Source of the DNA: Salminus brasiliensis | Lineage: Eukaryota > Chordata > Actinopteri > Characiformes > Bryconidae | Assembly (NCBI RefSeq): GCF_030463535.1 | Contig: NC_132896.1 | Coordinates: forward strand, 24,489,709-24,553,708 | Length of the DNA: 64,000 nt | Direction of reading: 5' to 3' | In this document: positions 1-12,089 of the stretch, piece after piece | How positions within the stretch are numbered: position 1 is the stretch's first letter | How the letters are laid out: each line of letters starts with the position of its first letter | The notes under the pieces: generated by a model | Seen by the model: the letters and a program-made list of their open reading frames with translations, nothing else | Databases searched by the model: none | Told to the model about the DNA's origin: nothing | Program-made: the position numbers and the translations under genes

Positions 1-600
1 CTGAATGTTCAAAACATGGCATTTTGCAGTGTGTATTGTTTGTAGTATGCAAAATAACAGCATTATGCTTCAGTACTGACAAAGGACAGGCCACTTCCTT
101 CGATACAATCTCTGACTCACTGTGTGGTGAAATGCTAACTGCAACTATGCCTTTTGAATACAGACACATGCCAACCATATATAGTACATATATATGGTTG
201 GCATATTAAATATACTAGATGGAACTAGATGGCATATTAAAATACTAGATGCTATTGTGAGAAGTAGCAAGCATAATGTTGCCACATTTCAAAGCAGCTC
301 CTAGTGTTGGTGTGGGAGGGAAAGACTTAAGAGAGAGGGAGAGGTTTAACATTTTGCACAGCCACAGGGGCTCAGTGTGAACCTTTTGAATCATAATGTT
401 CTAAAATAATAAGAAAAAGAGGTGAAAAGAGAGTCAGCCATGCTTCAATAGCATTTTAACAGTGATAACCAGCTGTATGTGCACCCCTGGCCAAATTGCA
501 TATTATTGTAGTGAAAAGAACTAAACAACTAAACTTCTCAAATTATTGGAATATATAATTTAGAGTTTCAGTAACTTACTACTAACAGAATAAATACTGT
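1..600. other. AT-rich intergenic DNA with a perfect hairpin
   Basis: I see no gene here. The only distinct structure is a perfect 16 bp inverted repeat at 168-183 and 189-204 around a 5-base loop, followed by two near-identical short AT-rich direct repeats ending in 'tactagat' at about 205-250. A short purine-rich stretch lies at 310-345. Confidence 0.6.
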
Positions 601-1560
601 GTATCTTCCAGTCTAGTCCTCAGCACATGCAACCACAATCATGGAGAAGGCTGCTGACTTTACAGCTGTCAGAAGACGATCATTGACACTCTCCACAAAG
701 GAGATAAGCAAAAAAGAGTGGCTGGCTGTTCACAGAGTGCTATATCAGAACATATTAATGGAAAGTTGTCTGGAAGGGGGTTGAAAAGGTGCACAAGCAT
801 CAGGGATTACAACAGGGATTACAATCCTTGATTCAGCAGTTTGGCCTGAAGCAAGTTTTTAATGCATCAAGAGCCACCACTCACAGACGTCTCCAGGAAA
901 GGGGCTAGAACTGCTGCATTCCTAATATCAAGCCACTCCTGAACCAGAGACGACATCAGAAGCATCTTACCTGGGCTAAGGAGAATAAAAAAAAAATATT
1001 GCTCAGTGGTCCAAAGTCCTCTTTTAAGATTAAAGTAAATTTTATATTTAATTTGGCAATCAAGGCCTTAGAGTCTGAAGGAAGAGTGGAGAGTCACAGA
1101 ATCCAAAGTGTCTGAAGTCCAGACTGTGATGGTTTGGGGTGCACTGCTGGTGTTGGTCCTCTGTGTTTTATCATGTCCAAAGTCATAACTAGCATCTACC
1201 ACTTCATGTTTTCATCGGCAGACAAGCTTTACAGAGATGTCAAATTCCTTTTCCAGCAGGACTTAGCTCCTGCCTACAATGCTAAGACTACTACTAAATG
1301 GTTTGCTGAGCATGATATTACTGTGCTTGATTGACCAGCCAACTCTCTGAACCTGAACCTTATAGAGAATCTATGGGCTATTGTCAAGAGAAAGATAAGA
1401 AACACCTGACCCAGCAATACAGACGAGTTGAAGGCCACTATCAAATCAACATAGGCTTCAGTAACATCTTAGTGGGGCTGAGTGCCTCCATGTCATGCTG
1501 CATCTATGCAGTAATTTGTAGTAAAGGAGCACAAACCAAGTATTAAGTGTAAAAATGAAC
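600..1560 (+). mobile_element. Decayed Tc1-like transposase copy, family A
   Basis: This is a broken Tc1/mariner transposase in plus orientation. Translated in pieces, it shows a Tc1-type VMVWGA block near 1128-1145, then FQQDLAPAYNAKTTTKWF at about 1250-1305 (second catalytic Asp region), then NSLNLNLIENLW at about 1342-1377, where the usual [11 protein letters not shown] carries the catalytic Glu. The end resembles the family's usual GAPTKY terminus (GAQTKY near 1526-1543). Several frameshifts and stops break it, including a TGA at 1332-1334 where the family has Trp. It is surely inactive. I did not find clear terminal inverted repeats. Confidence 0.85.
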
Positions 1561-1589
1561 ATACTTGTTGGCCTTCAAGCAGACTCTGG

Positions 1590-2463
1590 AGTGGTGGAAC
1601 ACTGGTCATTTTTTAAAACAAATATCACCTCCATGGAAGAGTCATCAGAAGAAAACATTTCCAGCTTCATCCTAACCAGAAAATTCAGTACCAGACATTT
1701 TCTAAGGAATATCTGAACAAGTCTGACACCATTTTGGAAACGTCCTGTGGACTGATGGAGTGAAAGTAGAATTCTTTGGCTCCAGATATATCTGGAGAAA
1801 AAAGATTGCAGAATCTAATAAAAAAAGAACACCTCTCTGACTGTTGAGCATTGGGAAAGATCTATCATGCTTTGGGCTTATGTTGCAGAAAGTGACACAG
1901 GACTGAATGGATTCAGTTAAATACCAGCAAATTCTGAAAGCAAACGTCACATTGTCTGTAAAAAGCTGAAGATAAAAAGAGAATGGTTCTATAGCAGGAC
2001 AATGATCCTAATCAAACCTCAGAATCCACAATGGGCTGAAGGTTTTGCCATGCCCTTCACAGGCCCCTGACTTTATCATCACTGAAAGTCTGTGAATGGA
2101 CTTCAAAAATGCAGTGCATGCAAGACAGCCCAAGAATCTCATTGAACTAGAAGCCCTTTGCAAAGAAGAATGACTGAAAAGCCCCCAAACCAGAATAGAA
2201 GGATTCTTAGCTTGACACAAATAAGCATTTACGAGCTCTGACACTGGGGTGTTACAAAGTGCTGACCATGTGGGGTGCCCAAACTTTTGCTTCAAATCCT
2301 TTTCAAAACTGTAAAAGATGTACATTATGATAAGTAATCTTGGTTGAAACATATTTTTAAATGTAACTTTGTCTTCTGAAAATCAGGTCATCTTTTACTT
2401 GCTTAGCTATACTGTAAGAGGTGATGTGACCAGGGGTGCCCAAACATTTGCATGCTACTGTAG
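1590..2463 (+). mobile_element. Decayed Tc1-like element, family B, copy 1
   Basis: This is a second, distinct Tc1-like remnant directly downstream of the first. It retains a degenerate form of the WTDEVKIELFG block at about 1747-1785 (here WTDGVKVEFFG), an inactivated QDNDPN block at about 1996-2016, and two copies of the 'ggggtgcccaaac' tail, at about 2273 and 2433. The terminal one runs into 'tttgcatgctactgta', which marks the element's right end at about 2463. Stops are frequent in every frame. The same family recurs at 8130-8955. Confidence 0.82.
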
Positions 2464-3700
2464 AATAATAAGATTTTTTTTTTTTTTTGGTTATGAGTAT
2501 AAATCACTCTGTTGGTCAGCAGTGTACATGATCTGCAAACAATGGACAGTCTGGAGTCCTGCGTTCTTAATGTACATGCAGCAGAACCAAGGACACGTCA
2601 CAGGCGACAGAAGCATGAATGGATTTTATATACACATGGCTGTGGCTGTATCCCCTGTTGACGTGATTGGTTCAGCTGGAGCTATCTGTTGTGTAATTGG
2701 CTGTTATCTTCCTGTGTGGCTGTAGCATCATGAGTCACATGTCCCCACTGTCGGATGTGTGAATCACTGCTGGCCCTACCTGCACTCTCCAGCTTCTGGC
2801 ACGCACAAAAGAGTGAGTCACGAAAAGAGGCCTGCTCAGACACACTGCCTATTTCCATTTACCTCCGTGTGTTTACAACCCATCAGGAGATTATACGCTT
2901 TGAGGGACCAGATTCGTCCAGTAGCCTGATGACTAAAATTGGCAGATGATTTTTAAAAGCTAGGAGTGAGTTATCTCAGTGATGAATCACTCAGAATGTG
3001 CATTAAAAAAATCACTTCCTCTGCCTAAACATTTTATGGAAAGGTTTAACCACAATGTGGAATTTTGAGGACTTGTTATTTTGTTGACAATCTGTAGGGG
3101 GCAGCATCCCCATGTCTTTCAATTCAGGATTCATCCCTCTACATATCTCCTGAGAGGAGAATGGCTGCTTTGTTAAAGGGAAGTTCCACTGTTTCATAGC
3201 TGCCGTTGTGCATGCAGTGCTAAAACCCTAATCTTCTTCTTTTTCTTCTTCTATAAAATGACTTTTCCAGCCCAAACTATTAGTTGTACAGACTTGAATC
3301 AAGACATGAGACAAGTAGTAGCAGACGTTCCACTACTCAGGTGCACAACAATTGCCCAATTAGCCTTAAAGGGGTGCTACTGCATTGTGTCCTTTTATAC
3401 CCTGACTTCTGACGAATCCATTCATTTCCACCATTCATTTTTGCTCATTTGCATAATACATAAAACCTACATTTGCCAATTAGTCCTAGGCTTGCAGGTA
3501 ATTTGGTGTTGTCTCAACCTACCTGCAAGTTGTCTTAACCTAAGTAATCTGAAAAATGTTGACACGTGTGCTAATTAGCCTTTTCAGATTTAAGTGTCAT
3601 GTTCAGCACATTAAATCTATATCCAGTTCCTATAAATCTTCACAAGCATATGTATCCCATGATAAAACTTGATTATTCAAAATAAGCATGTATAAATATG
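2464..3700. other. Intergenic sequence, no gene recognised
   Basis: The stretch has a run of T at 2474-2488 and short chance reading frames without recognisable domains. I see no splice-site pattern or repeat family that I can name. Confidence 0.5.
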
Positions 3701-3710
3701 GATGCTCTCT

Positions 3711-3930
3711 GGGGTCGGGTAAAGTTTACATACACTCATAGGAAACATGAATGTCGTGGCCATTTTAGTCTTTCAGTGACTGGAACAGACTAAATGTACA
3801 ATGCACATCTTTAATAGAAAAATAAAATGAATTCAGTGCACAAGTAATTTTGGGGGGTCGGGGGTCTTGGGGAATGTGTGTGTGTGTGTGTGTGTATATA
3901 AATAATGTTCTAAACAAAGTATTTCAGAGT
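3711..3930. repeat. Transposon-derived fragment with a TG run
   Basis: The opening 'aaagtttacatacactc' followed by 'ggccattttagtctttcag' resembles a widespread teleost non-autonomous DNA transposon end. A (TG)n tract occupies 3875-3894. The assignment rests on recall of repeat families. Confidence 0.45.
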
Positions 3931-3936
3931 CCAATG

Positions 3937-4230
3937 TCCTGGAGCCTGTTATAACACCTGCCTAGTAAACAGGACATCCTAGGTTCAAAGCCCAGTGTTG
4001 GCTTTGTTTAGGACAGTGGTGACACTGGGTTATTGACGATAGATTCGTGAATTCAATACCTGGGTTTGCTAAGCTGCTACTCTTGGGCCCTTGAATAAGG
4101 CTCTTAACCCTCTTTGCAGCCAGTGTGTTGTAGCAAAGGATGTCCACCACTTCATGGTCATGTCAGTGGGCCAAATTCCATCTGTGTCCAACACAAATGC
4201 TGAATGTGGTTGTTTCTGAATTCCCCTGTA
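3937..4230 (+). repeat. tRNA-derived SINE, copy 1
   Basis: The sequence has a 'gattcgtgaattcaataccTgg'-like B-box region near 4043-4065, a 'gggcccttgaataaggctcttaaccctc' core and a tail reading 'aattccatctgtgtccaacacaaatgctgaatgtggttg'. The same core and/or tail recurs at 25900-26055 and 29731-29965, so these are three members of one SINE family. Confidence 0.7.
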
Positions 4231-5460
4231 TACAAAAATCTCAAGATTTTATTGAGCAACATAGGCTTTTTAAATTTCCAGCACACTTGATTAAATTCAC
4301 AAAGTGGTTGCTAATTACCTGACTGAGTTAAATCAGGTGTGTTTGATCAGAGGAAACAATGAAGTACGTAGTGATGTTTGTCACTGGGAGCGTGGAATAA
4401 GCCCTCCGGCATAAAACCCTTGGAACCAAGAACATAATCAGATGGAAAAAAGGTGGAGAAGAAAAAGCTCACATGAAAACCATCCTAGGACCTCTAGGGA
4501 GAAAAAAAGGTTTTGTGTAAAATTGTTGCCTTTCAGTGATAGTGCCTTGCTTGTAGCTATTAGAAGCCTTTAATCTACTTCCGAAGTAGGTGTCATTTGC
4601 AGAGGATTGATCCCAAAAGCAATTGTTATGAGCTCTTCAACATCTCCAAAGTGCATGTCCTTTGATTAACGCACTGTGTATCTATTAATCATCCTTTTGG
4701 TTTAATGGACATGATCATGATCAAGCCAGGCCCTGGGCTAATTAACAAATTGAAGGCAAGTAAAAGCCAGTCCCTAGCTGCCATGTTGTCTGAGCTAAGA
4801 TTTTGTTGAAGGTCCTTTTAATAAAAAAGACTGAGTGCTTTGAAGTCATACTCTGAGAGAGTCCATCATGACATGCTGGTAATCACAATTCACTGTCTGA
4901 ATCCACATGTATTTACAGTGCAGCCAACACCTTCATTGCAGTGACATGTTTGAGAATGGAGGCCTTTTTCATTTTAAAAAGGACCCTAGAATGTTGTTAT
5001 TATTTTTATTATTATTATTATTTTTTAGCTAAATCATAAGTGTTCAGTACATGGAACTGACACTCAATACTAGGTACCTTAAAGACAGTTGTGTCCTCCT
5101 TCAGAAAAAAATCCAGCATAACCAAGACAGTTAACAGACATTTTTTTAACAGTCTTGATTCATTACATTGACGCCCCAGACATTTACATACACCCAGCCC
5201 ACTGGTAAAATACCTGGTCAAAGCTGGACAACCGACAAAAACATGATGGCATGATGGAGAATATTGTGTTGTTAATACCGGGGAGCGACATGACACCTCA
5301 AGACTTCGCTAGTTAATGGAATATTTGTGACTGCAGATTTTCTTTTCCAGTGTTTACAGAAGGGGAGCTCAAAGATGTTGAAGTAAAAACCAGTGTCCGC
5401 TCCCTCAAAAACAAACAGAACTATCGTAAAATAACAGGGTTGTAAATTCAGCTACTGGTA
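4231..5460. other. Intergenic DNA with possible conserved block
   Basis: No gene is visible. Positions 4530-4770 lack repeats and are rich in homeodomain-type ATTA/TAAT words, a composition typical of vertebrate conserved non-coding elements. A (TTA)n run lies at 4996-5024. A fragment near 5175-5200 resembles a transposon end. Confidence 0.4.
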
Positions 5461-5469
5461 CCCACTGGT

Positions 5470-5770
5470 ACCATAGCTTATGTAATCTCTATAGAAATGC
5501 ATTGCCTTAAGTGTCCATGCCCAATGCTGAGTGGCGGCTAGAATGGTATAAACCCCCCGAGCACTGGGCTATGGAGCAGTGGAACTGCGTTCCCTGGAAT
5601 GATGGAGCTCCATCCAATACCTTTGAGATAAGATAAAGTTGGGATTGTGACCAAGAAATACTGATCCAACACCAGCACTATGAAATGAAATCCTCATAGA
5701 AATGGTCCAACATCCAGCATTTCCACAAGAGTAGAGGCTGACAGCTCTAATTCTAATGTAAAACTCTTAG
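5470..5770 (+). repeat. Non-autonomous Tc1-type fragment
   Basis: The phrases 'atggagcagtggaactgcgttc', 'gatggagctccatccaatacctttg' and 'ccaacatccagca' match the arrangement of a common teleost Tc1-derived element with internal deletions (by recall). A related tail occurs at 47220-47520. Confidence 0.5.
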
Positions 5771-6420
5771 TTTCGAAAGAAGCTGTATGAATATTTGGAT
5801 GAAATTGCATGAGTAGGTGTCTTATGGATATGTATAGTGTATATGTAGGGACATTTAGATATTTTATTGCATTTTGCAGTCCAGGTTCTTGCTAGATAAT
5901 TTTTCAAACAGTAGGAAAAAAAGGCCACAATAACCTTAGTGCTGAGAACCATAACTCTCTGTTGCACAGGAAAAAAAAACAAAAAAAAACAGAAGATATA
6001 GCACAAACACCATGGATTTCTCTTTTTCAATTTCACCAGATTGCTGGTTATTCGCTTTGCTTCCGAGGCTTTAATTGCACCCAGTTGGAACACATGTCAT
6101 CACTCTCTTCCAATAATATGTTGCAGCAAACAAATTTGTAGCAAGTGTTCTGTATTTTGCAGACATAATTAATTTTATGCTGAGATGCATCTGTGACTTT
6201 CCAAATAAGCCATAATAAGTTAATTCGTATTAAATGTGAATGCTGCCTGCTCCTTATATGCTTCACTTGCCGTGCACAATTTTGTCATCAAAATATTAGG
6301 GCATCCTCCCTTGATAAAATACTTAGGTTTAAAGAATAATTAAAGGCAGGCTAATGTATTCTTGCCACTTTTTACAATGGCTGGCCATGTTCTTATTTCC
6401 TGACATCCATTTTTTTCACT
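5771..6420. other. Intergenic AT-rich sequence
   Basis: I see nothing coding here. It includes A-rich runs around 5970-5990 and no recognisable repeat. Confidence 0.5.
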
Positions 6421-6431
6421 TTTTTCCACAG

Positions 6432-6570
6432 TTGTGTGGCCTTGCCGGAGACCCAGCCTGGCCAAGACTTATGCCCTCTGTGCTTCGGGACCAGACACCT
6501 CCAGAAGGCGCTACTGGATTCCTCTCAAATTAAAGCTTTATGTCCCTCTGCCTGCAGCAATCCTACGTAG
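6432..6570 (+). other. Exon-like segment of unknown origin
   Basis: A pyrimidine-rich tract ending in CAG at 6431 and a GTAGGT at about 6570 bracket about 139 bases that read PETQPGQDLCPLCFGTRHLQ in one frame. The CPLCFG core resembles the cysteine motif of KDZ-type transposases. This is weak: the frame closes soon after, and no further exon is apparent nearby. It may be a transposon remnant or coincidence. Confidence 0.25.
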
Positions 6571-7045
6571 GTGGATTAGCCTAGATATCGGGGGTTGCTG
6601 GGCCTCCATCTCAACCTTGTTTGATGAATTGTTCTGCCTCAGGTTTTACAGATGGGTTCTGCCTCGAACCTCTAGTGAATATGAAACCCCCATTCAGAAT
6701 AGGCTGATATCACAGGGCACTTTAACAGTGAGACTCATGATGCTTTTGATTTCTTCATGAGTTGAACCTTTACTCTCTACACCTGGGTAATTTAACATAG
6801 TCTCTTGAGGGCCACAATGAATGCAGGTTTTTGTTTTAGCCCAAGTCAAATTCCATGGACTGTTTTGCTTTTCTATTTAATTATTGGCAAATAACCAGGC
6901 AAACATGCAGGTGTGAATGTAGGTTTAGCGAGACAGATGGAAACCTTTCTTCACATACAGTGGCTAACACAGTCCCCAACACATCCTGTCCCATTCTCCC
7001 GCGTACCCTGGCCAATGCACTATTGCCTACTTCAGTATAGGTGAT
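6571..7045. other. Intergenic sequence
   Basis: No gene or named repeat is visible. Reading frames here show no family signature. Confidence 0.4.
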
Positions 7046-7750
7046 TCAGTTTAAGGATTGCAATTGAAAGATGTTACTAGAAAGTTGACTCATTTTAGTC
7101 TGTGGTATTGTCAGTTGCATATAGATTGATAGATTAGTTTGTTTTTGTCTACACTCAGAAAGAGACTTAGGCAGATGTCTTAGCCAGTAGCATTGATTGT
7201 TGATCCAGTTTGCTGCAAATTCCCTGTAGTGCTGAGATTTCTGCAAGCTCTGCTGGATGACTGGACAGCTCCATCCACGCTGGCACTTCCTTACTTGATG
7301 TTGTAGTTTGCCCATGGACACCCACTGCATAATTTGAGATTCTTTTAACGACACAAGACACCATTACATTGGAGATCGCTGCATCTTTTTTTTCCCCTTG
7401 ACTGCCTCTCTCACAGCCAGATTTCAGATGGAACAGCATTCATGCCTGATATCATGGCTTCCAAGAGAGTGGGAGTTGAATGCACTCTTTTGGATGAAAT
7501 GAAACCCTGATGATTCCAGCACTGTGTCGCTGCATTCTTGCTGAATGTCTTGTTCAGTTGGTGAATCAGGCCATTGAGATGTCGTCTTTTTTTGTGATGA
7601 ACATGATGACAGGCATACGATGACAAGATGTGTCAATGCTCCCGCCCCAAGTGAGTGGCATGTCATTTTTAGCCAGAGTAGCTGATGTGTTCTTGATGTC
7701 TTTGAATTGAGATCAACCGGACCTGTCAATACTGTGGGTTCAACCATCAT
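7046..7750 (-). pseudogene. Unrecognised coding-like stretch, frames interrupted
   Basis: On the minus strand several overlapping frames can be chained into one protein-like read-through by a few frameshifts: 7750 to 7424, then 7439 to 7167, then 7354 to 7046. The composition is protein-like (few low-complexity runs, mixed charged and hydrophobic residues), but I recognise no domain. It could be a decayed transposon gene or a processed pseudogene, or the overlap may be chance. The confidence is low. Confidence 0.25.
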
Positions 7751-8129
7751 GCCATTGCTTCAGGAACACCCTGATTTCTCTAGGCCTTGCTTGTATTTTA
7801 TAGACATGTTCAGTGTTCTTCAGTCATTGAAAGCTAAAAAAATAAGTATTCTAGTATTCTCACTGCTGTAATTTGTGCTTTCAAAAGAGATCAAAAGCAT
7901 TATTTTAAATAAAACTGTAAGACTTTGAGTGAAAAAAGCAAAGAATCACCAGGCACTTCAAGAGATCTGAGCTCTTAGATAAATTAAGTCTCAAATTTAC
8001 CAAATTAGTATTTTAGTGCTAAGGCTTGTTTATATACATAATTTATATACAAGGTCAGTTGATGCAAATTCCAAAGCTTTGTAAATAATCTGGCTGAAAA
8101 TTATGCAAAGCGTTTTTAGGTAGCCATTT
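7751..8129. other. Intergenic AT-rich sequence
   Basis: I see nothing coding. The sequence is AT-rich and uninformative. Confidence 0.5.
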
Positions 8130-8955
8130 CATCAGTTCGTAATGTAATTAAAAAATGGACGTTAATAGGAATGAAGTGGAGTTCAAGATAAGGACAGGAT
8201 GACTTTCAGAGAGAACTGCATAAAGGATTGATAGAAGGACAAATCAAAACCCCCGTTTGACTGCTACAGACCTTCAGGAATATTTAGCTGACTCTTGAAT
8301 GGTAATGCACTTTTCAGTGCACTGTGAGTCATCAGAAAAGAAAAAGGTTCAGCCTCACCACAAAATTCTGCATCAGGTCTCGATGGAAAGTTTAAACCAG
8401 TCTGATGCAAAGCAAGTCCTGTGGACTGATAAAGTTAAAATAGAACTGTTTGGCTACAAAAAGGCATGCCTGGAGAAAAAAAGGGCTATGCTGTTAAGCA
8501 TGGAGGTGTATCGGTCATGCTTTGGGCTTGGCATGGAGAACATTACACTGGTAGAGGGAAGAATAGATTTAATTTAATACCATTAAATCAATAAGATCCT
8601 AAACACACCTCAAAATCCACAATGGACTACCTGTAGACGCACGTGCTGAATGTTTTGCCATGCAACATCACTGACAATTTAAGGAGAGCAGTGCTAGAAA
8701 AACTTGCAAGAATCTTTCAGATCTAGAAACCCTTTGTAAGGCAGAATGGGTACAAAAAAGGGGTAACAAAAATGTAATTGACTTGGTACAAATAGGGTGT
8801 TACTGACCATGCAGGTTGCCACAATTTTGCTTCAGGCTCCATTTCTTTTTGTTATTTTGAAACTGAAAGAGATGGAAATTAAACAAGTAATAGTTATTCA
8901 CTGTAACAGAACCTATGACCAATGGGTGTCCAAACCTTGCATGACACTTTAAGTG
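8130..8955 (+). mobile_element. Decayed Tc1-like element, family B, copy 2
   Basis: This plus-strand remnant of the family seen at 1590-2463 contains LWTDKVKIELFG at about 8419-8455 (first catalytic Asp present). Further on it has a segment equivalent to DPKHTSKSTMDYL at about 8596-8630 and the 'gggtgtccaaaccttgcatgacactt' end at about 8925-8952. Internal deletions and frameshifts remove function. An open frame at 8299-8577 is the longest surviving piece. Confidence 0.8.
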
Positions 8956-11372
8956 ATTTTCAAGAGGTGTGAATCTGCCTTAAAATTAGCCTGATTATCC
9001 CGTAGTTTGCCCCAGACATTAGCAGAAAGTAGTTCTACCTGGAGCTGTGTTTAAGTGTTTTCATCTTGGCAGTGTCTCCCTTGATACTGAATCGGTCTTG
9101 ATCTGCTTGGTAATCTGAAAGGTAACTCCTTTGCCTCAAAACTCAAAAGACATAACCCAACCAAGCTAAATATTTAGTTGTCATCTTGTATCCCTTTGTA
9201 ATAAAGAAGAGGTTGTCCTTCTTAATTAATTTAGGAATCGAAACAGTAATCCCAGACATGGTTTGACATGACATTTCCCACTCATGGGAAAGAAATGATA
9301 AATAGGCTGATTTGTTGTGGCGGCAATCCCTGGCACTGGCTCAGGTGTTGGAGTCTGTAAGGAATGAGGCTGACCTTTGGGAAGAGCATTTAATTGCTTG
9401 TGTTGTCACAAAGCAGCTGATCACAGACCTCAGTTCTCTTATCAGCGTGGTGACGAGGACCTGCTGTGTGAGTGTGGGTGTGTGGGTACATGCGAATGAG
9501 GAGTGAATGCAGTTGCGAGTGTGCACAAATAAATGTTATATATGAGGACAACTTGCATTGTGCAGGGTTGGGATGTATTGTAATGCGTATTGTAAAAATG
9601 CACATATTGTATTGAGAGATTGAGATTGTAAGTATTGAGAAAGCATTTGCAGAATACAGAAATTACAGAAGCATGAAACACCAGCAAGGTTTGTTGACTA
9701 AATCATACATCTATAAAAACTTCAAAAAGAAATTGACTGCACAGATGGTGTCTTGGCAAACATGATTCTACTAAAGCATGAGTAGACTGATGAATCTCTG
9801 TGCTGATCAGTTATTTATCTCTGTGTTACTGAGCTCTACTAAAGCATGATTAGACTGATAATTCACTGTTCCACTTGACCACTAGAAAAGGTAAATCAGA
9901 GTGTTTCATTCCGAGGCAAAATAGCAGGGTTGTTAATTGGCTTGTAAACCCCCAATCATTTTTAATTTCAAACAAACTAACATTCATCCATCAAAATCAG
10001 ATGCTCAATGAATGCATTTTATTCTATTAAGTAATTAAGTAAGTAAAAGTAATTATTGTAATTTTTCTATTAAACATTAAACAGAATAATATCATGAAGA
10101 TAATTACAACAACAAGGTGTGGAAACTAGGCTGGAAAGTTATAGGGGTGCTCCTCCCCTGATTACCTGATTATTTTCTGGAAAAGGATTATTGCCTGGTA
10201 GTTCTTTTCTAAAATTGTTTAGCGTGTGATCATTTTCTCTAGAGAAAAAAAATCATGAAATTTAGGCAGGGGTTGTTTTTTCCCATTATAGAAGATCCCA
10301 TGCAATTTTATCCCTTCTTGTCCTTTCAGGGCCTCAGTAATTCCAAATGTATTGTGATTATGATACTTTATATGTATTGTAAGGGAATAAATGACAGAAT
10401 ACATTTAAGGCAGTTTATATTGTCACTGCTATGTGACAGCTCTTGGTCACTGATGAATAGCAGTCTCTCTAACAAAGAAAAACAGAAACATTAAAGATGA
10501 CAAAATACAAAAGTTTCATAGTAGTAGCAGACCAAATCTGATTAAGAGAATGAGTCTGATCATTATATTCATAAATAAATGACCACAGGGCAAGGGGCAA
10601 ACTTCTACAAGAGTATTGGCTACAAGTTATTTTGTCGTGTGGCCTTATTTGTCCATTTGTTGCACCATGTTGTTGTCTATTACATGATGAAGAGGAGCAG
10701 GAGGAAGAGGAGGAAAAGAAGGCAAGGGATGGTGGATGGAGAGAGTGTTCACATGGTGCATTCATCGCAGGTGGGGATCTATTCTTTCCGCCACGCAGAC
10801 AAGAGATGGAAATAAGTGGGCGTGAGTGACGTCAATCAGCACTAACACAGTCCCCCCGGCAGCCCCTGTGTGTGTCATCTTCAGCAGCCGCCGCGTGGCA
10901 AAGACAGCCTGTCCTCACAAAACACTGCAAGACAGAGGTGCACACGGGTGCATGCGGGTGCTGCAAGTTCCATGGCTCACTGCCCTCAGTGCTAGTCAGG
11001 GATCAATCAGGTAGCGGACTAAATAATGTCTGGGGGCATGATAAGAGTTGCTAGAGCAGACCTTAGGCCACTTATCGATGGAAGAGGTGTATGTGAGGCC
11101 AGGGTTAGTGCTCCCTTTTGGTTGTGCCATGCATGATCCAGAGTTTCATTACACTGCGTGAAGCCATAAAACAGGAAATCACTTTTAGATTTTTTTTAGA
11201 CATGTTTTAGAGATATCAACTTTGAATGATGCTTCTGCTGTGAAAGTGACATATTGACAAATAGTGAACATGATTGTTCATATTAATCAGTTAAGAGGTG
11301 GTAGAGTGGTAGAGAGTTTAGTTAGAGGTGGTAGATTAATCAATCATAGAAATAAACTTTAGTTGCAATACT
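8956..11372. other. Intergenic DNA, partly repeat-free
   Basis: No gene is recognised. Positions 10570-11010 are less AT-rich than the surroundings, with a purine-rich patch at 10686-10745 and a GTGACGTCA word near 10826. Such a patch can mark a regulatory element or non-coding RNA promoter, but nothing further supports that. Positions 9463-9530 are TG-rich. Confidence 0.4.
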
Positions 11373-12089
11373 AACACTGTTAAAAGGATAAGTTTATTGA
11401 GAAACCTTCAGGGGTTCTTTAATTTGAAACAATGGAGGAACATCTGAAGAGACCTTCTTTGAGGAACCTTCAAGAACTTTTTCTTCTAAAAAACCTTTTT
11501 GGGAATTGCAGACCACGCCTGCTTGACTAAAACAAGGTAGTAGAACTCAAGAAATTTGGACTGGAGTTCTGGGGGGCTTCGAGCTGATGGGACTCTGAGC
11601 CAGACCCTCCCCCCTCCTTGCCAGGCAAAGGTTGAGCATAATTTGACCATCAGGAGGAGCAGGGGCAGTGGTGGGGTGCGAACTTTCGGCATGAGAAGGA
11701 GAGGGGAGAGGAGCGGTTTTATAGTGTTGTAGTAATGTATGGTTAATGTAACACCACTACCTGTCAGTGAGCTGTCACACCATGTAGGAGACTGGGATTC
11801 GATTCCCGGACTGGCCATGCTGTACTACACCAATAGTCCTTGGGCAAGACTCCTAGAACTACTTTGGCCCACCTCTGTAATACGAGTAACCTTGTAAGTC
11901 GCTCTGAATAAGAGTGTCAGCTAAATACCATAAATGTAGTAATGGAGAGGAGAAGTTTGGGAGTGGTCCCAAATCTTTAGTTATTACATAACTCCAATTC
12001 TAGAAGGTTCCTCAAAGCACCATAAGAGGCTCCTCCACAGTTTCAAATTGAAGAACCTCCAAGTTATGGAAAATACTTTTGACAGTGTA
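11373..12089. mobile_element. Inverted-repeat DNA element (MITE-like)
   Basis: The two ends are imperfect inverted repeats of about 100 bp. The left one starts ACACTGTTAAAAG at 11374 and the right one ends CTTTTGACAGTGT near 12088. Within the arms, 'tttgaaacaatggagga', 'gaggaacctt' and related phrases are mirrored at 11990-12060. A TA flanks each end, which fits Tc1/mariner-type target choice. The middle is occupied by a SINE at 11750-11937. Confidence 0.7.
11750..11937 (+). repeat. tRNA-derived SINE nested inside a MITE
   Basis: It contains a B-box-like 'gggattcgattcccgg' at about 11790 and ends in 'gtaagtcgctctgaataagagtgtcagctaaataccataaatgta', the tail shared by many teleost V/DANA-type SINEs. 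It lies between the arms of the inverted-repeat element, so it inserted later. Confidence 0.75.
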
